Shown in pieces: positions 19,001-29,214 of a DNA stretch of 48,226 nt; within the stretch, counting starts at the first letter, position 1; each line of letters opens with the position of its first letter. The stretch is from an uncultured Sphingomonas sp. (GTDB taxonomy: Bacteria; Pseudomonadota; Alphaproteobacteria; Sphingomonadales; Sphingomonadaceae): assembly GCA_913777325.1 (NCBI GenBank), contig CAJYSA010000049.1, positions 1-48,226 on the forward strand, written 5' to 3'. Below the pieces are notes generated by a model, which was given only the letters and a program-made list of their open reading frames with translations, did no database searches and was not told the origin of the DNA. The position numbers and the translations under genes were made by a program.

Positions 19001-20454
19001 CCCAGCGCCTTCTTCAACAAATCGTTGACCACCGCCGGATTGGCCTTGCCGCCCATCGCCTTCATCGTCTGACCGACGAAGAAACCGAACAGCGCCACCT
19101 TGCCGCCGCGATACTGCTCCAACTGGCCAGGGTTCTTCGCCAGCACGTCGGCGATCACCGCCTCAATCGCGCCGGTGTCACTGGTCTGCTTCAGCCCGCG
19201 CTCCTCGACGATCTTGCCCGGCGCGTCGCCCGTCTCCAGCATCGCCTCGAACACCTGCTTGGCGAGGCTGCCACTCAGCGTCCCGTCGGCCACCAGCGCC
19301 AGCAGCTCGGCGGCCTGCGCGGGCGACACCGGGCTGTCACCGATCGACCGGCCCAGCCGGTTGAGCGCGCCGAACAATTCGCTGGTCACCCAGTTCGCCG
19401 CCGCGACTGGCTTCGCCCCCGCCTCCAGCAGCGCGTCGAACCAGCGCGCACTCTCGACCTCGGCGGTCAGCACCTCCGCATTGTAGGGCGTGATCCCCGC
19501 CGCCTCATAGCGCGCGCGCTTGGCATCCGGCAGTTCGGGCAGCGAGGCACGGCATTCGTCGAGGAACGCCTCGTCCAGCTCGAGCGGCAACAGATCGGGG
19601 TCGGGGAAGTAGCGGTAATCGTGCGCATCTTCCTTCGATCGCATCGAGCGGGTCGTGCCGCTGTCCGGGTTGAACAGCCGCGTTTCCTGCACGATCGTGC
19701 CGCCGTCCTCCAGCACCTCGACCTGCCGGCGCGCCTCATGCTCGATCGCCTGCATGACGAAGCGGATCGAATTGACGTTCTTCGTCTCGGTCCGCGTGCC
19801 GAATTCCTCGCCCGGCTTGCGTACCGAGACGTTGACGTCGGCGCGCATCGATCCCTGATCCATGTTGCCGTCGCACGACCCGACGTAGCGCAGGATCGAG
19901 CGCAGCTTGGTCAGATACGCCCCCGCCTCGGCGGGCGAGCGCATGTCGGGGCGGCTGACGATCTCCATCAGCGCCACGCCCGAGCGGTTGAGGTCGACGT
20001 AGGAGCGTGTCGGATGCTGATCGTGCATCAGCTTGCCGGCGTCCTGCTCGACGTGGATACGCTCCACCCCGATCGTCTTGGTATAGCCGTCCGCCTCGAT
20101 CTCGATCGCGCCCTCGCCGACCAGCGGATGGTACAGCTGCGAAATCTGATAGCCCTGCGGCAGATCGGCGTAGAAATAGTTCTTCCGATCGAACCGCGAC
20201 CATGGGTTGATCTGCGCATCGATCGCCATGCCGGTGCGCACCGCCTGGCGGATGCACTCGCGGTTCGGCACCGGCAGCATCCCCGGCATCGCGGCATCGA
20301 CCAGCGACACCTGCGTGTTCGGCTCGGCGCCGAACGCGGTCGCCGCGCCGGAGAACAGCTTGGCATTGCTGGTCACCTGGGCATGGACCTCCAGCCCGAT
20401 CACGACTTCCCAGTCGCCCGTGACACCCTTCACTCGATACGCGCTCGCGGTCAC
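18997..20454 (-). CDS. gatB: Aspartyl/glutamyl-tRNA amidotransferase subunit B
   Basis: A 485-residue subunit of GatCAB, which binds misacylated Glu-tRNA(Gln) or Asp-tRNA(Asn), phosphorylates it and amidates it with ammonia from GatA. The N-terminal catalytic cradle starts [12 protein letters not shown], with the [35 protein letters not shown] and [12 protein letters not shown] family motifs. The C-terminal helical and YqeY-like tail domain ends [14 protein letters not shown]. Start is GTG at 20454 with AAGGAG ten bases upstream. gatA and gatC lie upstream on the same strand, but a plus-strand GT61 gene separates them, so gatB needs its own promoter. Its stop overlaps the next gene. Confidence 0.96.
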   Translation of the reverse strand: MTASAYRVKGVTGDWEVVIGLEVHAQVTSNAKLFSGAATAFGAEPNTQVSLVDAAMPGMLPVPNRECIRQAVRTGMAIDAQINPWSRFDRKNYFYADLPQGYQISQLYHPLVGEGAIEIEADGYTKTIGVERIHVEQDAGKLMHDQHPTRSYVDLNRSGVALMEIVSRPDMRSPAEAGAYLTKLRSILRYVGSCDGNMDQGSMRADVNVSVRKPGEEFGTRTETKNVNSIRFVMQAIEHEARRQVEVLEDGGTIVQETRLFNPDSGTTRSMRSKEDAHDYRYFPDPDLLPLELDEAFLDECRASLPELPDAKRARYEAAGITPYNAEVLTAEVESARWFDALLEAGAKPVAAANWVTSELFGALNRLGRSIGDSPVSPAQAAELLALVADGTLSGSLAKQVFEAMLETGDAPGKIVEERGLKQTSDTGAIEAVIADVLAKNPGQLEQYRGGKVALFGFFVGQTMKAMGGKANPAVVNDLLKKALG

Positions 20455-20580
20455 CGTATTTCCGCTCCTTCTTCCGATCCGTCGCTCTAGTCAGCGGGTC
20501 GCGCTCTGGCAATGTCCGCGCGGCTTGACTTGCACGGGCGGGTGCGGTCCAGCGACCGGAGATTTACGGGGACAGTCGCG

Positions 20581-21630
20581 ATGTTCAGCCTTCGTCCGCT
20601 CACCGCGCGGATCGTGCGGCCGCTGGATGCGGAGGGGTTCTGGCGCGGCGCGGAGACGGTGGAGATCGATCCTGCGGGCCGCGTCGAACGCGCCCCGGCG
20701 CTGTACCTGCCGGACGAACTCGACCGGATCGTCGCGCATTATCCCGGCGTGGCGCCGCGCGACGATCTCGACCGGCTGCTCCACACCGACCGTGTCGAGC
20801 CCGCGACGATTGCGCGGATCGTCCCCGACGTGATCGTCGCGGACGGCACGCTGCTGCGCCACGGCGCGGTGCAGGTGCTGCGACCGGGGCCGAAGCGCAA
20901 GATCCTGCGCGGTGACTTCACGACCCTGCCCGAGGCGATGCTGTGCGCCGATTACGTGATCGATCGCTATTTCGGCCATTGGGTGGCCGATGGCTGGTCG
21001 CGCGAGCAACTGGCGGTCGAGCGCGGCATGGTGCCGATGGTGCTCGATCCCGACCGCTTCGGGCATAGCGCCGGCTACCGCGCGCTGATCGATCTGCCGG
21101 CGCGCCACCTGGCCGACACGCGCGTGACGCGGCTGTGGCTGATCGACGATCGCGGTTACAATCCGTCGCGGATGGAGCGCTTCCGCCGGGTGCGCGCCCG
21201 GCTGCGCGCGGCGGTGGCGGGCGGCAACGGTCCGCCGGGGGTGTTCATCCGGCGCGGCACCCAGGCGGCGGGGCGCACCTTGCGCAACGAGGATGAGGTG
21301 ATCGCCGCCTTGGCCACGCGCGGCTTTGCGGTGATCGCGCCGGACGCGATGGCGCCGGCGGCGATCGCCGCCACGCTGCGCGATGCGCGGATCGTGATCA
21401 GCGTCGAAGGCTCGGCCCTCGCCCATGCCAACGCGGTGCTGGACGCGGGCGCCTGCGTGTTCGCGATCCAGTCGCCGACGTCGTTCAACACGATCCACCG
21501 GCTCGCCACCGCCGATGCCGGGCTGCGCTTCGCCTTCTCGGTCGGCGATCCGGCGGCGGGCGACGATTTCACGATGCCGGTCGCGCGGCTGCTCCGCGCG
21601 GTGGCGATGGTGGAGGAAGCAATGCGGTAA
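20581..21630 (+). CDS. GT61-family (DUF563) glycosyltransferase
   Basis: A 349-residue protein. The C-terminal 120 residues match the GT61 pattern: FIRRGTQAAGRTLRNEDEV, then a variable ARGF segment, then DARIVISVEGSALAHAN where most members have HGA. The N-terminal part is divergent. Bacterial GT61 enzymes act in capsule or lipopolysaccharide synthesis; the donor and acceptor here are unknown. The start at 20581 has GGGGA eight bases upstream; the earlier in-frame ATG at 20512 has no ribosome site. It is inserted on the opposite strand between gatB and gatA, with no other glycan gene adjacent. Confidence 0.78.
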   Translation: MFSLRPLTARIVRPLDAEGFWRGAETVEIDPAGRVERAPALYLPDELDRIVAHYPGVAPRDDLDRLLHTDRVEPATIARIVPDVIVADGTLLRHGAVQVLRPGPKRKILRGDFTTLPEAMLCADYVIDRYFGHWVADGWSREQLAVERGMVPMVLDPDRFGHSAGYRALIDLPARHLADTRVTRLWLIDDRGYNPSRMERFRRVRARLRAAVAGGNGPPGVFIRRGTQAAGRTLRNEDEVIAALATRGFAVIAPDAMAPAAIAATLRDARIVISVEGSALAHANAVLDAGACVFAIQSPTSFNTIHRLATADAGLRFAFSVGDPAAGDDFTMPVARLLRAVAMVEEAMR

Positions 21631-21656
21631 CCCGCCGGGGGATCAGCCCCCGGCGC

Positions 21657-23141
21657 TTACCACCAGCGCGTCGGCCGCGCCGTGAAGCCCGCGCGCTCCT
21701 CGATCGCGAGCGCGGCGTTCAGCACGCCCTGCTCGTCGAGCGGCTTGCCGATGATCTGCAGCCCCAGCGGCAGCCCGCTGGCGTCCAGCCCACCCGGCAC
21801 GCTCATCGCCGGCAGTCCCGCGAGGCTGGACGGCACCGTAAACACGTCGTTGAGGTACATCGCCAGCGGATCGGCCGACTTCTCGCCCAGCGCGAACGCC
21901 GCCGACGGCGCGGTCGGGGTCAGCAGCACGTCGCACAGGTCCCATGCCCGCTCGAAATCGCGCGCGATCAGCGTGCGCACCTTCTGCGCCTGCGTGTAAT
22001 AGGCGTCATAGAAGCCCGCCGAGAGGACGTAGGTGCCGATCAGGATCCGGCGCTTCACCTCGTCGCCGAAACCTTCGGCGCGGGTCTTCGCGTACATTTC
22101 CTGCAGGTTCGCGCCCTCGGGCAGGTCGCGCAGGCCGTAACGCACGCCATCATAGCGCGCGAGGTTCGACGATGCCTCGGCGGGCGCGATGATGTAATAG
22201 GCCGGCAGCGCATATTTGGTGTGTGGCAGCGAGACGTCGACGATCTCCGCCCCCGCATCCTTTAGCCATGCGATCCCCTGCTGCCACAGCGCCTCGATCT
22301 CGGCGGGCATGCCGTCGACGCGATATTCCTTCGGAATACCGACGCGCTTGCCGGCCAGCGAGGCGTTCAGCCCCGCCTCCCACTGCGGCACGGGCAGGTC
22401 GAGCGAGGTCGCGTCCTTCGCGTCGAAGCCCGCCATCGCCTCCAGCATGATCGCGCAGTCGCGAACATCGCGCGCCATCGGGCCGGCCTGGTCGAGCGAC
22501 GAGGCAAAGGCGATCGTGCCCCAGCGCGAGCAACGGCCGTAGGTCGGCTTGATGCCTGAAATGCCGACGAACGCCGCCGGCTGGCGGATCGAACCGCCGG
22601 TGTCGGTGCCGGTCGCGCCCGGCGCGAGCCCCGCCGCCACCGCCGCCGACGATCCGCCCGACGAACCGCCCGGCGCGAGATCGGCGTTGCCGCCGTCGCT
22701 GCGCCGCCACGGGCTGATCACATTGCCGAAATAGCTGGTCTCGTTCGACGATCCCATCGCGAACTGGTCCATGTTGAGCTTGCCCAACATGCCCGCGCCC
22801 GCGTTCCACAGGTTCTGCGAGACGGTCGATTCATACTCGGGCGTGAAGCCTTCGAGAATGTGGCTCGACGCGGTGGTCGGCACGCCCTTGGTGCAGAACA
22901 GGTCCTTCATCCCGATCGGCACGCCCGCCATCGGCTTCAGCGTCTCACCGGCGGCGCGCGCCTTGTCGGCGGCGTCGGCGGCGGCCAGCGCATGATCGGG
23001 GGTTTCGACGAGGAACGCGTTCAGCGGCTTGGCAGCGGCAACGGCGGCGTTGAACGCGGTTGCCACCTCGCGCGCGGAAAAGTCGCCATCGCGCACGCCG
23101 TTGCGGATCGCGGCGATGCCCAGGTTGGTCAGCTCGGTCAT
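21657..23141 (-). CDS. gatA: Aspartyl/glutamyl-tRNA amidotransferase subunit A
   Basis: A 494-residue amidase-signature glutaminase that frees ammonia from glutamine and passes it to GatB. The catalytic Ser-cisSer-Lys triad is complete: Lys 79 in GVPIGMKD, Ser 160 in [12 protein letters not shown] and Ser 184 in [11 protein letters not shown], with the same 24-residue spacing between the two serines as in characterised GatA. The start ATG overlaps the gatC stop by one base (TAATG), so the two are translationally coupled. Confidence 0.97.
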   Translation of the reverse strand: MTELTNLGIAAIRNGVRDGDFSAREVATAFNAAVAAAKPLNAFLVETPDHALAAADAADKARAAGETLKPMAGVPIGMKDLFCTKGVPTTASSHILEGFTPEYESTVSQNLWNAGAGMLGKLNMDQFAMGSSNETSYFGNVISPWRRSDGGNADLAPGGSSGGSSAAVAAGLAPGATGTDTGGSIRQPAAFVGISGIKPTYGRCSRWGTIAFASSLDQAGPMARDVRDCAIMLEAMAGFDAKDATSLDLPVPQWEAGLNASLAGKRVGIPKEYRVDGMPAEIEALWQQGIAWLKDAGAEIVDVSLPHTKYALPAYYIIAPAEASSNLARYDGVRYGLRDLPEGANLQEMYAKTRAEGFGDEVKRRILIGTYVLSAGFYDAYYTQAQKVRTLIARDFERAWDLCDVLLTPTAPSAAFALGEKSADPLAMYLNDVFTVPSSLAGLPAMSVPGGLDASGLPLGLQIIGKPLDEQGVLNAALAIEERAGFTARPTRWW

Positions 23142-23428
23142 TATTCGATCACCTTGGGCACGGTGAAGAAGCCGTGTTCGGCCTGCGGCGCGTTCGCCAG
23201 CACCTTGTCGCGGACGCCGCCATCGGTGACGACGTCGTCGCGAAGCCGCAGGTGATTGGGAATCACCGCGGTCATCGGATCGACGCCGGCGGTATCGACC
23301 TCGCCGAGCTGCTCGATCCAGTCGAGGATGTTGCCGAGTTCGGGCGCGAGCCGCGCGGCCTCGTCGTCGGTGATGGCGATGCGGGCGAGGCCGGCGATGC
23401 GCCTTACGGTTGCGGTGTCAACGGACAT
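23141..23428 (-). CDS. gatC: Aspartyl/glutamyl-tRNA amidotransferase subunit C
   Basis: A 95-residue belt protein that wraps GatA and GatB together. It begins [27 protein letters not shown], the usual N-terminal helix, and has the [16 protein letters not shown] and LRLRDD segments of the family. The start at 23428 gives the right family length; the longer in-frame start at 23497 adds an unrelated basic stretch. First gene of the gatC-gatA unit; the 137-base gap to the divergent DUF3089 gene must hold its promoter. Confidence 0.94.
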   Translation of the reverse strand: MSVDTATVRRIAGLARIAITDDEAARLAPELGNILDWIEQLGEVDTAGVDPMTAVIPNHLRLRDDVVTDGGVRDKVLANAPQAEHGFFTVPKVIE

Positions 23429-23565
23429 GGCGCCGCCGCTACCACCCGTCGGCACGATCTTGCAACACGCGTTCCGCCACGGTTGCACGACGCGCAACGA
23501 TCAGGCACCAGCTTTGCGGTTGCTACCGCAGCGATTTTGCTGCACCGCACAATGGTGACGCGCTC

Positions 23566-24663
23566 TTGGCCCGCAAATTCCTCTATGTCGTCGTCGCGCT
23601 GATCGTGCTGGCGACCGCGGCTGCCTTTGCCTATCGCCTGTGGGGTGTCGGCATGATGCGCATGGCGATGGTGCCGGGCGAATCGTTCCGCGATCAGGGT
23701 CGCCTGTCCGCGAAGGATTATGCGCCCGACACGATGTGGCTGGCGCGCCCCGCGCTGGCCGGCAATCCCGCCCTGTGGACGCCGACGGGCTATTCCCCGC
23801 GCAAGGCGCCGGGCGGCGCGGCGGTGTTCTTCATCCACCCGACGTCCTACCTTAATCGCGCGCACTGGAACGCGCCGCTGACCGACGAGGAGGCGAACAA
23901 TCGCGCCGCCTTGTTCCTGCGTGGGCAGGCCAGCGCGTTCAACGAGGCGGGGGAGATCTGGGCACCGCGCTATCGGCAGGCGACGTTCGGCGCCTTCCTG
24001 ACCGATCAGCGCGCCGCCGAGCAGGCGCTGGCCCTGGCCTATGGCGACATCCTCGCCGCCTTCGACTCGTTTCTCGCCGAAGCGGGGCCGACGCGCCCGA
24101 TCATCCTGGCCGGGCACAGCCAGGGCGCGCTGCACCTGACGCATCTCCTGAAGGACCGGGTTGCCGGCACCCCGCTCGCCGGGCGGATCGTCGCCGCTTA
24201 TGTCGTCGGCTGGCCGGTATCGGTGGCGAACGACCTGCCCGCGCTCGGGCTTCCGGCGTGCGAGCGCGCGGACCAACGCGGGTGCGTGCTGTCGTGGCAG
24301 ACGTTTGCCGAGCCCGCCGATCCGTCACTGATCCTCGACAATTACGATCGCTCGACCGGTTTCGACGGGAAGCCCCGGCGTGGCCAGGCGATGTTGTGCA
24401 CCAATCCGCTGACCGGCAAGCCGCATACCGCCGCGCCCGCCAGCGACAATCTGGGAACGTTGTTCCCCAATGCCTCGCTCAGCGATGCGCGGATCGAGGC
24501 GAAGCGGATCGGCGCCCGCTGTGATGCGCGCGGCTTCCTGTTGATCGGCTCGCCGCCCGATGTCGGCCCCTACGCGCTGCCGGGCAACAATTACCACGTG
24601 TACGACTACAGCCTGTTCTGGGCGAATGTGCGCGCCGATGCGGCGCGACGGCTGGCGTCATGA
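23566..24663 (+). CDS. DUF3089 alpha/beta-hydrolase, membrane-anchored
   Basis: A 365-residue protein with an N-terminal membrane segment (residues 5-22) and a DUF3089 alpha/beta-hydrolase domain. Recognisable parts are [24 protein letters not shown] and the nucleophile elbow GHSQG (183-187). A downstream [11 protein letters not shown] is typical of the family's end. The fold suggests an esterase, but no substrate is known. The start is taken as TTG at 23566, with GGTGA seven bases upstream; no ATG or GTG lies in frame in a suitable place. The stop overlaps the ruvX start (ATGA), so the two are co-translated. Confidence 0.8.
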   Translation: MARKFLYVVVALIVLATAAAFAYRLWGVGMMRMAMVPGESFRDQGRLSAKDYAPDTMWLARPALAGNPALWTPTGYSPRKAPGGAAVFFIHPTSYLNRAHWNAPLTDEEANNRAALFLRGQASAFNEAGEIWAPRYRQATFGAFLTDQRAAEQALALAYGDILAAFDSFLAEAGPTRPIILAGHSQGALHLTHLLKDRVAGTPLAGRIVAAYVVGWPVSVANDLPALGLPACERADQRGCVLSWQTFAEPADPSLILDNYDRSTGFDGKPRRGQAMLCTNPLTGKPHTAAPASDNLGTLFPNASLSDARIEAKRIGARCDARGFLLIGSPPDVGPYALPGNNYHVYDYSLFWANVRADAARRLAS

Positions 24664-25127
24664 TCGTCGACGGCGCGCCCGCCTTCCGCGCGCTGTTGCC
24701 CGACGGTGGGCGGCTGCTGGGGCTGGACGTCGGCACGAAGACGGTCGGCACCGCGCTGTGCGACGCCGAATGGAGCTTCGCCAGCCCGGCGCAGTTGATC
24801 CGGCGAACGAAGTTCACCGCCGACAAGGCGGCGTTGCTGGCCTTGTCGCAGGCGCAGCAGGTGAAGGGCTGGGTCATTGGTCTGCCGCTCAATCTGGACG
24901 GAACGGAGAGCCCGCGCAGCCAGTCGACCCGCGCCTTCGCCCGCAATTGCCGCGACACCGGCATGCCGATCCTGTTGTGGGATGAACGCTGGTCGACGGT
25001 CGCGGCGGAACGCGCGCTGATCGAACAGGATTTCAGCCGGGCCAAACGCGCCGAGCGGATCGACAACCATGCCGCCGCCCACATCCTGCAAGCCGCGATC
25101 GACGCGCTGGTGACGGTCACCGTCTAG
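24660..25127 (+). CDS. ruvX: Putative pre-16S rRNA nuclease / Holliday junction resolvase-like YqgF
   Basis: A 155-residue RNase H-like protein of the YqgF/RuvX family, needed for maturation of the 16S rRNA 5' end in E. coli and earlier annotated as a Holliday junction resolvase. Catalytic acidic residues are visible: Asp 23 in [12 protein letters not shown], the Asp/Glu pair in LLWDERWST and the C-terminal Asp in RIDNHAAA. The start overlaps the upstream stop (ATGA). It carries a longer N-terminal lead (about 20 residues) than E. coli YqgF. Confidence 0.93.
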   Translation: MIVDGAPAFRALLPDGGRLLGLDVGTKTVGTALCDAEWSFASPAQLIRRTKFTADKAALLALSQAQQVKGWVIGLPLNLDGTESPRSQSTRAFARNCRDTGMPILLWDERWSTVAAERALIEQDFSRAKRAERIDNHAAAHILQAAIDALVTVTV

Positions 25128-25163
25128 CGTAGGCGTTCACGCGTGATGGTGTAGGCCACAGGC

Positions 25164-25445
25164 ATGCCCACCGCCCTCACAGCGATCGCGATCATCCTGA
25201 CCGCCATCAACCTCCTCACGATCTTCTCATTCGCCGTCGACAAGCGGGCCGCCCTTCATGGTGAGCGTCGAACCCCGGAATCGACCTTGCTCTGGCTGGC
25301 GGCGCTGGGCGGCACTCCCGCGGCCTATTGGGCGAGGCGGCGGTATCGTCACAAGACGCGCAAGCAACCCTTCTCGCTGCGCCTGCACCTCATCGCCATG
25401 GTGCAGGCGGGCATCGCCCTGGGACTGGCGTCGCTGATGTTCTGA
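25164..25445 (+). CDS. DUF1294 small membrane protein
   Basis: A 93-residue protein with two or three hydrophobic segments (about 3-23, 42-55 and 72-92). The family signature is clear: FAVDKRAA, RTPESTLLWLAALGG and YRHKTRKQPF. No biochemical role is established for the family. It stands 36 bases after ruvX and 43 before pyrB, in the same direction, and is probably part of the same transcript. Confidence 0.88.
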   Translation: MPTALTAIAIILTAINLLTIFSFAVDKRAALHGERRTPESTLLWLAALGGTPAAYWARRRYRHKTRKQPFSLRLHLIAMVQAGIALGLASLMF

Positions 25446-25488
25446 TCCGCTTGCGCCCTCCACCCCCTGCGACTAGGCAGCGGCTTCG

Positions 25489-26478
25489 ATGACACGATCG
25501 GACCACCGCCCCGCCACGCTGATCCCCGGAGGCGCGGTGTTTCCGCACCGCCATCTGACCGGGATCGAAGGCCTAGAGCCGCACGAGATCACCTTCCTGC
25601 TCGACGAGGCGGAAACCTGGGTCGAGGCGAACCGTACCCGCGCCGCGCCCGATCAGCGGCTGGCCGGCTTCACGCAGATCAACGCCTTTTTCGAGAACAG
25701 CACGCGCACGCTGCTCAGCTTCGAGATCGCGGGCAAGCGGCTGGGCGCCGACGTCGTCAACATGCACGCCGCGCAATCGAGCGTGAAGAAGGGCGAGACG
25801 CTGATCGACACCGCGATGACGCTGAATGCGATGCGCGCCGACGTGATCGTCATTCGGCACATGTCGTCGGGGGCGGTGCGGCTGATCGCCGACAAGGTGG
25901 ATTGCCCCGTGCTCAACGCGGGTGACGGCCGACACGAACATCCCACGCAGGCGCTGCTCGACTCCCTGACGATCCGGCGACGGCTGGGCGGGATCGCCAA
26001 CAAGCGCGTCGTGATCTGCGGCGATCTGCTCCACAGCCGCGTGGCGCGCTCGAACATCCTCGCGCTCACCGCGCTGGCGGCCGAGGTACGCGTCTGCGCG
26101 CCTTCGACGCTGATGCCGCCCGCGATCGAGCGCTTCGGCGTCACCGCCTTCACCGATTTCGATCGCGCGATCGAGGGGGCGGACGTGGTGATGATGCTGC
26201 GGCTCCAGACGGAGCGGATGGCCGGCGGCTACGTCCCCTCCACCCGCGAATATCACTTGCGCTACGGGCTGACGCTGGAGCGGCTGAACACGCGCGCGCC
26301 CGGCGCGCTGGTGATGCATCCCGGACCGATGAACCGCGGCGTGGAGATCGACTCGGCGGTGGCCGACCACGTCGAACAATCGGCGATCACGGAGCAGGTG
26401 CAGATGGGCGTCGCGGTCCGCATGGCCTGTCTCGATGTGCTCACCCGGCGCGCGCGCAGCGTGGAGGGCTGGGCATGA
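25489..26478 (+). CDS. pyrB: Aspartate carbamoyltransferase catalytic subunit
   Basis: A 329-residue enzyme that joins carbamoyl phosphate and aspartate in pyrimidine synthesis. The carbamoyl-phosphate loop FENSTRT is at 68-74, SSVKKGET follows near 97-104, HPTQALLD gives the next binding residues, and the aspartate-binding loop region and MHPGPMNRG are present. The stop overlaps the start of the dihydroorotase homologue (ATGA). No pyrI regulatory subunit is seen; this arrangement matches class A ATCases, where PyrB assembles with an inactive dihydroorotase. Confidence 0.96.
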   Translation: MTRSDHRPATLIPGGAVFPHRHLTGIEGLEPHEITFLLDEAETWVEANRTRAAPDQRLAGFTQINAFFENSTRTLLSFEIAGKRLGADVVNMHAAQSSVKKGETLIDTAMTLNAMRADVIVIRHMSSGAVRLIADKVDCPVLNAGDGRHEHPTQALLDSLTIRRRLGGIANKRVVICGDLLHSRVARSNILALTALAAEVRVCAPSTLMPPAIERFGVTAFTDFDRAIEGADVVMMLRLQTERMAGGYVPSTREYHLRYGLTLERLNTRAPGALVMHPGPMNRGVEIDSAVADHVEQSAITEQVQMGVAVRMACLDVLTRRARSVEGWA

Positions 26479-27695
26479 CGCACGCACTGCACCTCACGAA
26501 CGCGCGCATCGTCTGCCCGGCGGCGGGCGAGCGCAGCGGCGACCTGCTGATCGTCGACGGCGCGATCGCCGCCGGCGAGGCACCGAGCCATGCCGAGCGG
26601 GTCGATTGCCGGGGCAAGCTGCTGGCGCCCGGCGTCATTGACGTCGGCGTCGCCCGGATCGACCGCGCAGCGGCGCGTGCCGGCGGCGTGGTGCGCGTCG
26701 CGCCGATGCCGGACCAGAGCCCGGTGCTCGACGAACCGGGCGCGGTCCAGCGGCTCGCACTGATCGGGCGGCCCGACTTGTGGATCCATCCGATCGCGGC
26801 GGCGACGCGCGGGCTGGCCGGCACCGACCTGGCCGAGATGGCCATCTGCCTGTCGGCGGGTGCGCGCGCGGTCGGAACCGGGCGCGGCTGGATCGCCGAT
26901 TCGGGGGTGATGCACCGCGTGCTGATGTACGCACGCGACCTCGACGTCGTCGTGGTCAGCCATGCCGAGGACGGCGGCCTCGCGGCGGGCGCGGTCGCGA
27001 CCGAGGGCGAAACTGCGACGCGGCTCGGCCTGCCCTCCGCGCCGTCGCTCGCCGAACCGTTGGCGATCGCACGAGACCTGATGCTGGCGGAGGAGACCGG
27101 CGCGCGATTGCACCTGCGTTGCGTCACCACCGCCGCCGGCTTCACGTTGGTCCGCGCGGCCAAGGCGCGCGGCGTGCGCGTCACCTGCGGGATCACCCCG
27201 GCCTATCTGCTGCTCAGCGACAATGCGATGAGCGACTTTCGTACCTTCGCGCACCTCTCGCCGCCGCTACGCAGCGAGGACGATCGCAAGGCCGCGCTCG
27301 CCGCGCTGGCGGACGGCACGATCGATCTGCTGTGTTCCGGCCACGATCCGCGCGGACCGGAGGAGAAGCGCCTGCCCTTCGCCGATGCCAGCGCGGGCGC
27401 GGCGGATGCCGCGACGCTGCTGCCGCTGGCGCTGGGGCTGGTGCGCGATGGACGGATCACGCTGCCCCGGCTGTTCGCGCTGTTGGCGCAGGGGCCGGCG
27501 GCGTTGCTGCGGCTGGAGGCGGGGACGCTGGCGGCGGGCATGCCCGGCGACGTGATCCTGATCGACGAGCACGCGCCGTGGCAGATCGATGCCGATCGCT
27601 TGCCCGGCATGGCGGGCAACACGCCGTTCGATGGCCTGCCCGTGCAAGGCCGCGTGATCGCGATGTGGAAGGGCGGGCGCGCGATCGCGGGTTAG
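26475..27695 (+). CDS. pyrC': Dihydroorotase homologue, probably non-catalytic ATCase partner
   Basis: A 406-residue amidohydrolase-fold protein. Overall the sequence follows class I dihydroorotase ([36 protein letters not shown]). The metal ligands are largely lost: the HxH that should follow PGVID is G58-V-A60; the HixH segment reads LHLRC with no histidine at the ligand position (near 216); the TDHAPH motif reads SGHDPR, replacing its aspartate by Gly 289. Only His 163 of SHAED looks intact. In Pseudomonas, a similar overlapping, inactive PyrC' is needed to build active PyrB dodecamers. The likely role here is therefore structural, and a working pyrC should exist elsewhere in the genome. 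Confidence 0.9.
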   Translation: MTHALHLTNARIVCPAAGERSGDLLIVDGAIAAGEAPSHAERVDCRGKLLAPGVIDVGVARIDRAAARAGGVVRVAPMPDQSPVLDEPGAVQRLALIGRPDLWIHPIAAATRGLAGTDLAEMAICLSAGARAVGTGRGWIADSGVMHRVLMYARDLDVVVVSHAEDGGLAAGAVATEGETATRLGLPSAPSLAEPLAIARDLMLAEETGARLHLRCVTTAAGFTLVRAAKARGVRVTCGITPAYLLLSDNAMSDFRTFAHLSPPLRSEDDRKAALAALADGTIDLLCSGHDPRGPEEKRLPFADASAGAADAATLLPLALGLVRDGRITLPRLFALLAQGPAALLRLEAGTLAAGMPGDVILIDEHAPWQIDADRLPGMAGNTPFDGLPVQGRVIAMWKGGRAIAG

Positions 27696-28435
27696 CGCGA
27701 GTCCGCCAGCCGCAGCGTCAGTGCGGCGGGCACTCCGGGATCGGGCGCGGGGGTGATCCGCATCAGCGTGGCCACCTGCGTGGCGGCGTCCGCCGGATGT
27801 GCGAACCGCATCCAGTCCAGGATGCGCTGGCGCGCCTGCGCGGGCGGCAAGTCCAGCCCGACCAGGAAATAGGCGTCCGGCCATTCGCCCGCCAGCGCCA
27901 GCGCCAGCGCGAGATTCTGTCGCGTCCGCGCATCGGCGCCGGGCACGCGCATCGCCGCCATCAGCACCTCGACGCCCTCGCGCGGATCGCCCGCCAGCGC
28001 CAGCGCCAGCCCGCGATCCGCCGCCGGCAGCAGCGCGGCGTGGCGCGTCAGCACCCCTCGCGCCGCCTCTTGCTGCCCGCTGGCGATCAGCGCGAGCGAA
28101 AGGTGCAGCGCGGTCGCCGCATCCGCCTCGCGCAAGCTCAGCGCGTCCGCGAACGCCCGCGCCGCCGACGCGAACCGCCCCGCGCGGAAATAGGCGGTGC
28201 CAAGCAGCGCGCGCCGGTCGCCGTCCGCGCCATCCAGCACCACCGCCTGCTCGGCCCTCGCCACCGCCACGCCCCAGCGCCGGTGCTCCAGCGCCCGCCG
28301 CGCCGCCGCTACATCCGCCGTGCCGGGTGCGGTCGCCAACGGGCGGCGCGCCAGATCGTGCCGGAACACCACGCACCCCGGCAGCATGATCGTCATCATC
28401 AGCAGCAGCAGCGCCGCGCCGGCACGCGCCGTCAC
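27692..28435 (-). CDS. TPR-containing lipoprotein
   Basis: A 247-residue protein with a lipoprotein signal: a hydrophobic stretch LLLLMMTIM followed by the lipobox LPGC with Cys 21. The rest is alanine-rich helical sequence with the A/G/Y spacing of tetratricopeptide repeats (GTAYFRAGRFASAARAFADAL, LSLALIASGQQEAA), so a protein-protein scaffold at the cell envelope is likely. Start is GTG at 28435, overlapping the parA stop (GTGA). Its stop overlaps that of the facing pyrC' gene by two bases. The coupling to a ParA ATPase suggests a shared job in positioning or envelope assembly, but nothing in the sequence proves it. Confidence 0.72.
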   Translation of the reverse strand: MTARAGAALLLLMMTIMLPGCVVFRHDLARRPLATAPGTADVAAARRALEHRRWGVAVARAEQAVVLDGADGDRRALLGTAYFRAGRFASAARAFADALSLREADAATALHLSLALIASGQQEAARGVLTRHAALLPAADRGLALALAGDPREGVEVLMAAMRVPGADARTRQNLALALALAGEWPDAYFLVGLDLPPAQARQRILDWMRFAHPADAATQVATLMRITPAPDPGVPAALTLRLADSR

Positions 28436-29136
28436 GACAGCACCCGCCGGCCAAAGGCATGCGCCGTCGCCCGCACCGCCCCCTGCCCGCCGGACGCGAA
28501 CACCGTGCGCCGGAAATTCTTCTCCAGTCGATCCGACACATAATGCCACAGCGCCGCGATCTCGGCCGCCGCCCGCCCGTCAGGGTCGAGTTCCATCACC
28601 GTCCGCCCGTCCGCCATCGACACCGCATAATCGGTACGCTGGTGCACGGTGACCGGCGCGACGGTGCCGTGCTGCGACAGCGCTACCGCGGTGTCGCTGG
28701 TGATGCGCGCCTTGGGGGTCGCGGCGTTGACCACGAACAGCAACGGCTTGCCGGAGCGTTCGCACAGCTCGACCGTGCCACCCACCGCGTGGAGGTCGTG
28801 CGGGCTGGGCCGGGTCGGCACGACGATCAGTTCCGCCGCCTGGATCGCAGGCTGGATCGTGACCGTCAGCGCCGGCGGCGTGTCGATCAGCACCAGCCGC
28901 ACGCCCTGTTCGCGCAATCCCTCCAGGTCGGCGGCGAGCCGCGCCGGCCCGGTGACCGCGAAGATCGGCGCCGTCGCCGTCCGCGCCGCCGCCCAGTCCG
29001 CCAGCGTTCCCTGTGGATCCAGATCGAGCAGCGCGACCGGGCCCGCGCCATCGCGTTCGGCCTGCACCGCCAGATGCCCGGCGATGGTCGTCTTGCCCGA
29101 TCCGCCTTTCTGCGATGCGACCGCGATTACGCGCAT
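28432..29136 (-). CDS. ParA/MinD-family ATPase, without a ParB partner nearby
   Basis: A 234-residue P-loop ATPase. The deviant Walker A is KGGSGKTT with both lysines, Walker A' is LDLDPQG, and Walker B reads LVLIDTPP. Such ATPases place chromosomes, plasmids, flagella or protein clusters. There is no parB and no obvious centromere repeats near, so it is not the chromosomal partition gene. The start at 29136 (MRVIAVASQKGG) is family-typical; an in-frame start at 29181 would add 15 residues. Neither has a strong ribosome site. A lipoprotein gene overlaps its end; serB lies 78 bases upstream. Confidence 0.88.
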   Translation of the reverse strand: MRVIAVASQKGGSGKTTIAGHLAVQAERDGAGPVALLDLDPQGTLADWAAARTATAPIFAVTGPARLAADLEGLREQGVRLVLIDTPPALTVTIQPAIQAAELIVVPTRPSPHDLHAVGGTVELCERSGKPLLFVVNAATPKARITSDTAVALSQHGTVAPVTVHQRTDYAVSMADGRTVMELDPDGRAAAEIAALWHYVSDRLEKNFRRTVFASGGQGAVRATAHAFGRRVLS

Positions 29137-29214
29137 ATCGGCTGCCGAAGTCCCCGTTGATCCGCGCTCGCCGATTGCCATGCGGACGATGGAGGAAGCG
29201 TTAACGCTAGCGCG

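Noticed and set aside
27692-29136. Chromosomal or plasmid partition locus (parABS)
   Set aside because: Only the ParA-type ATPase is present; there is no parB and no iterons or parS-like repeats nearby.
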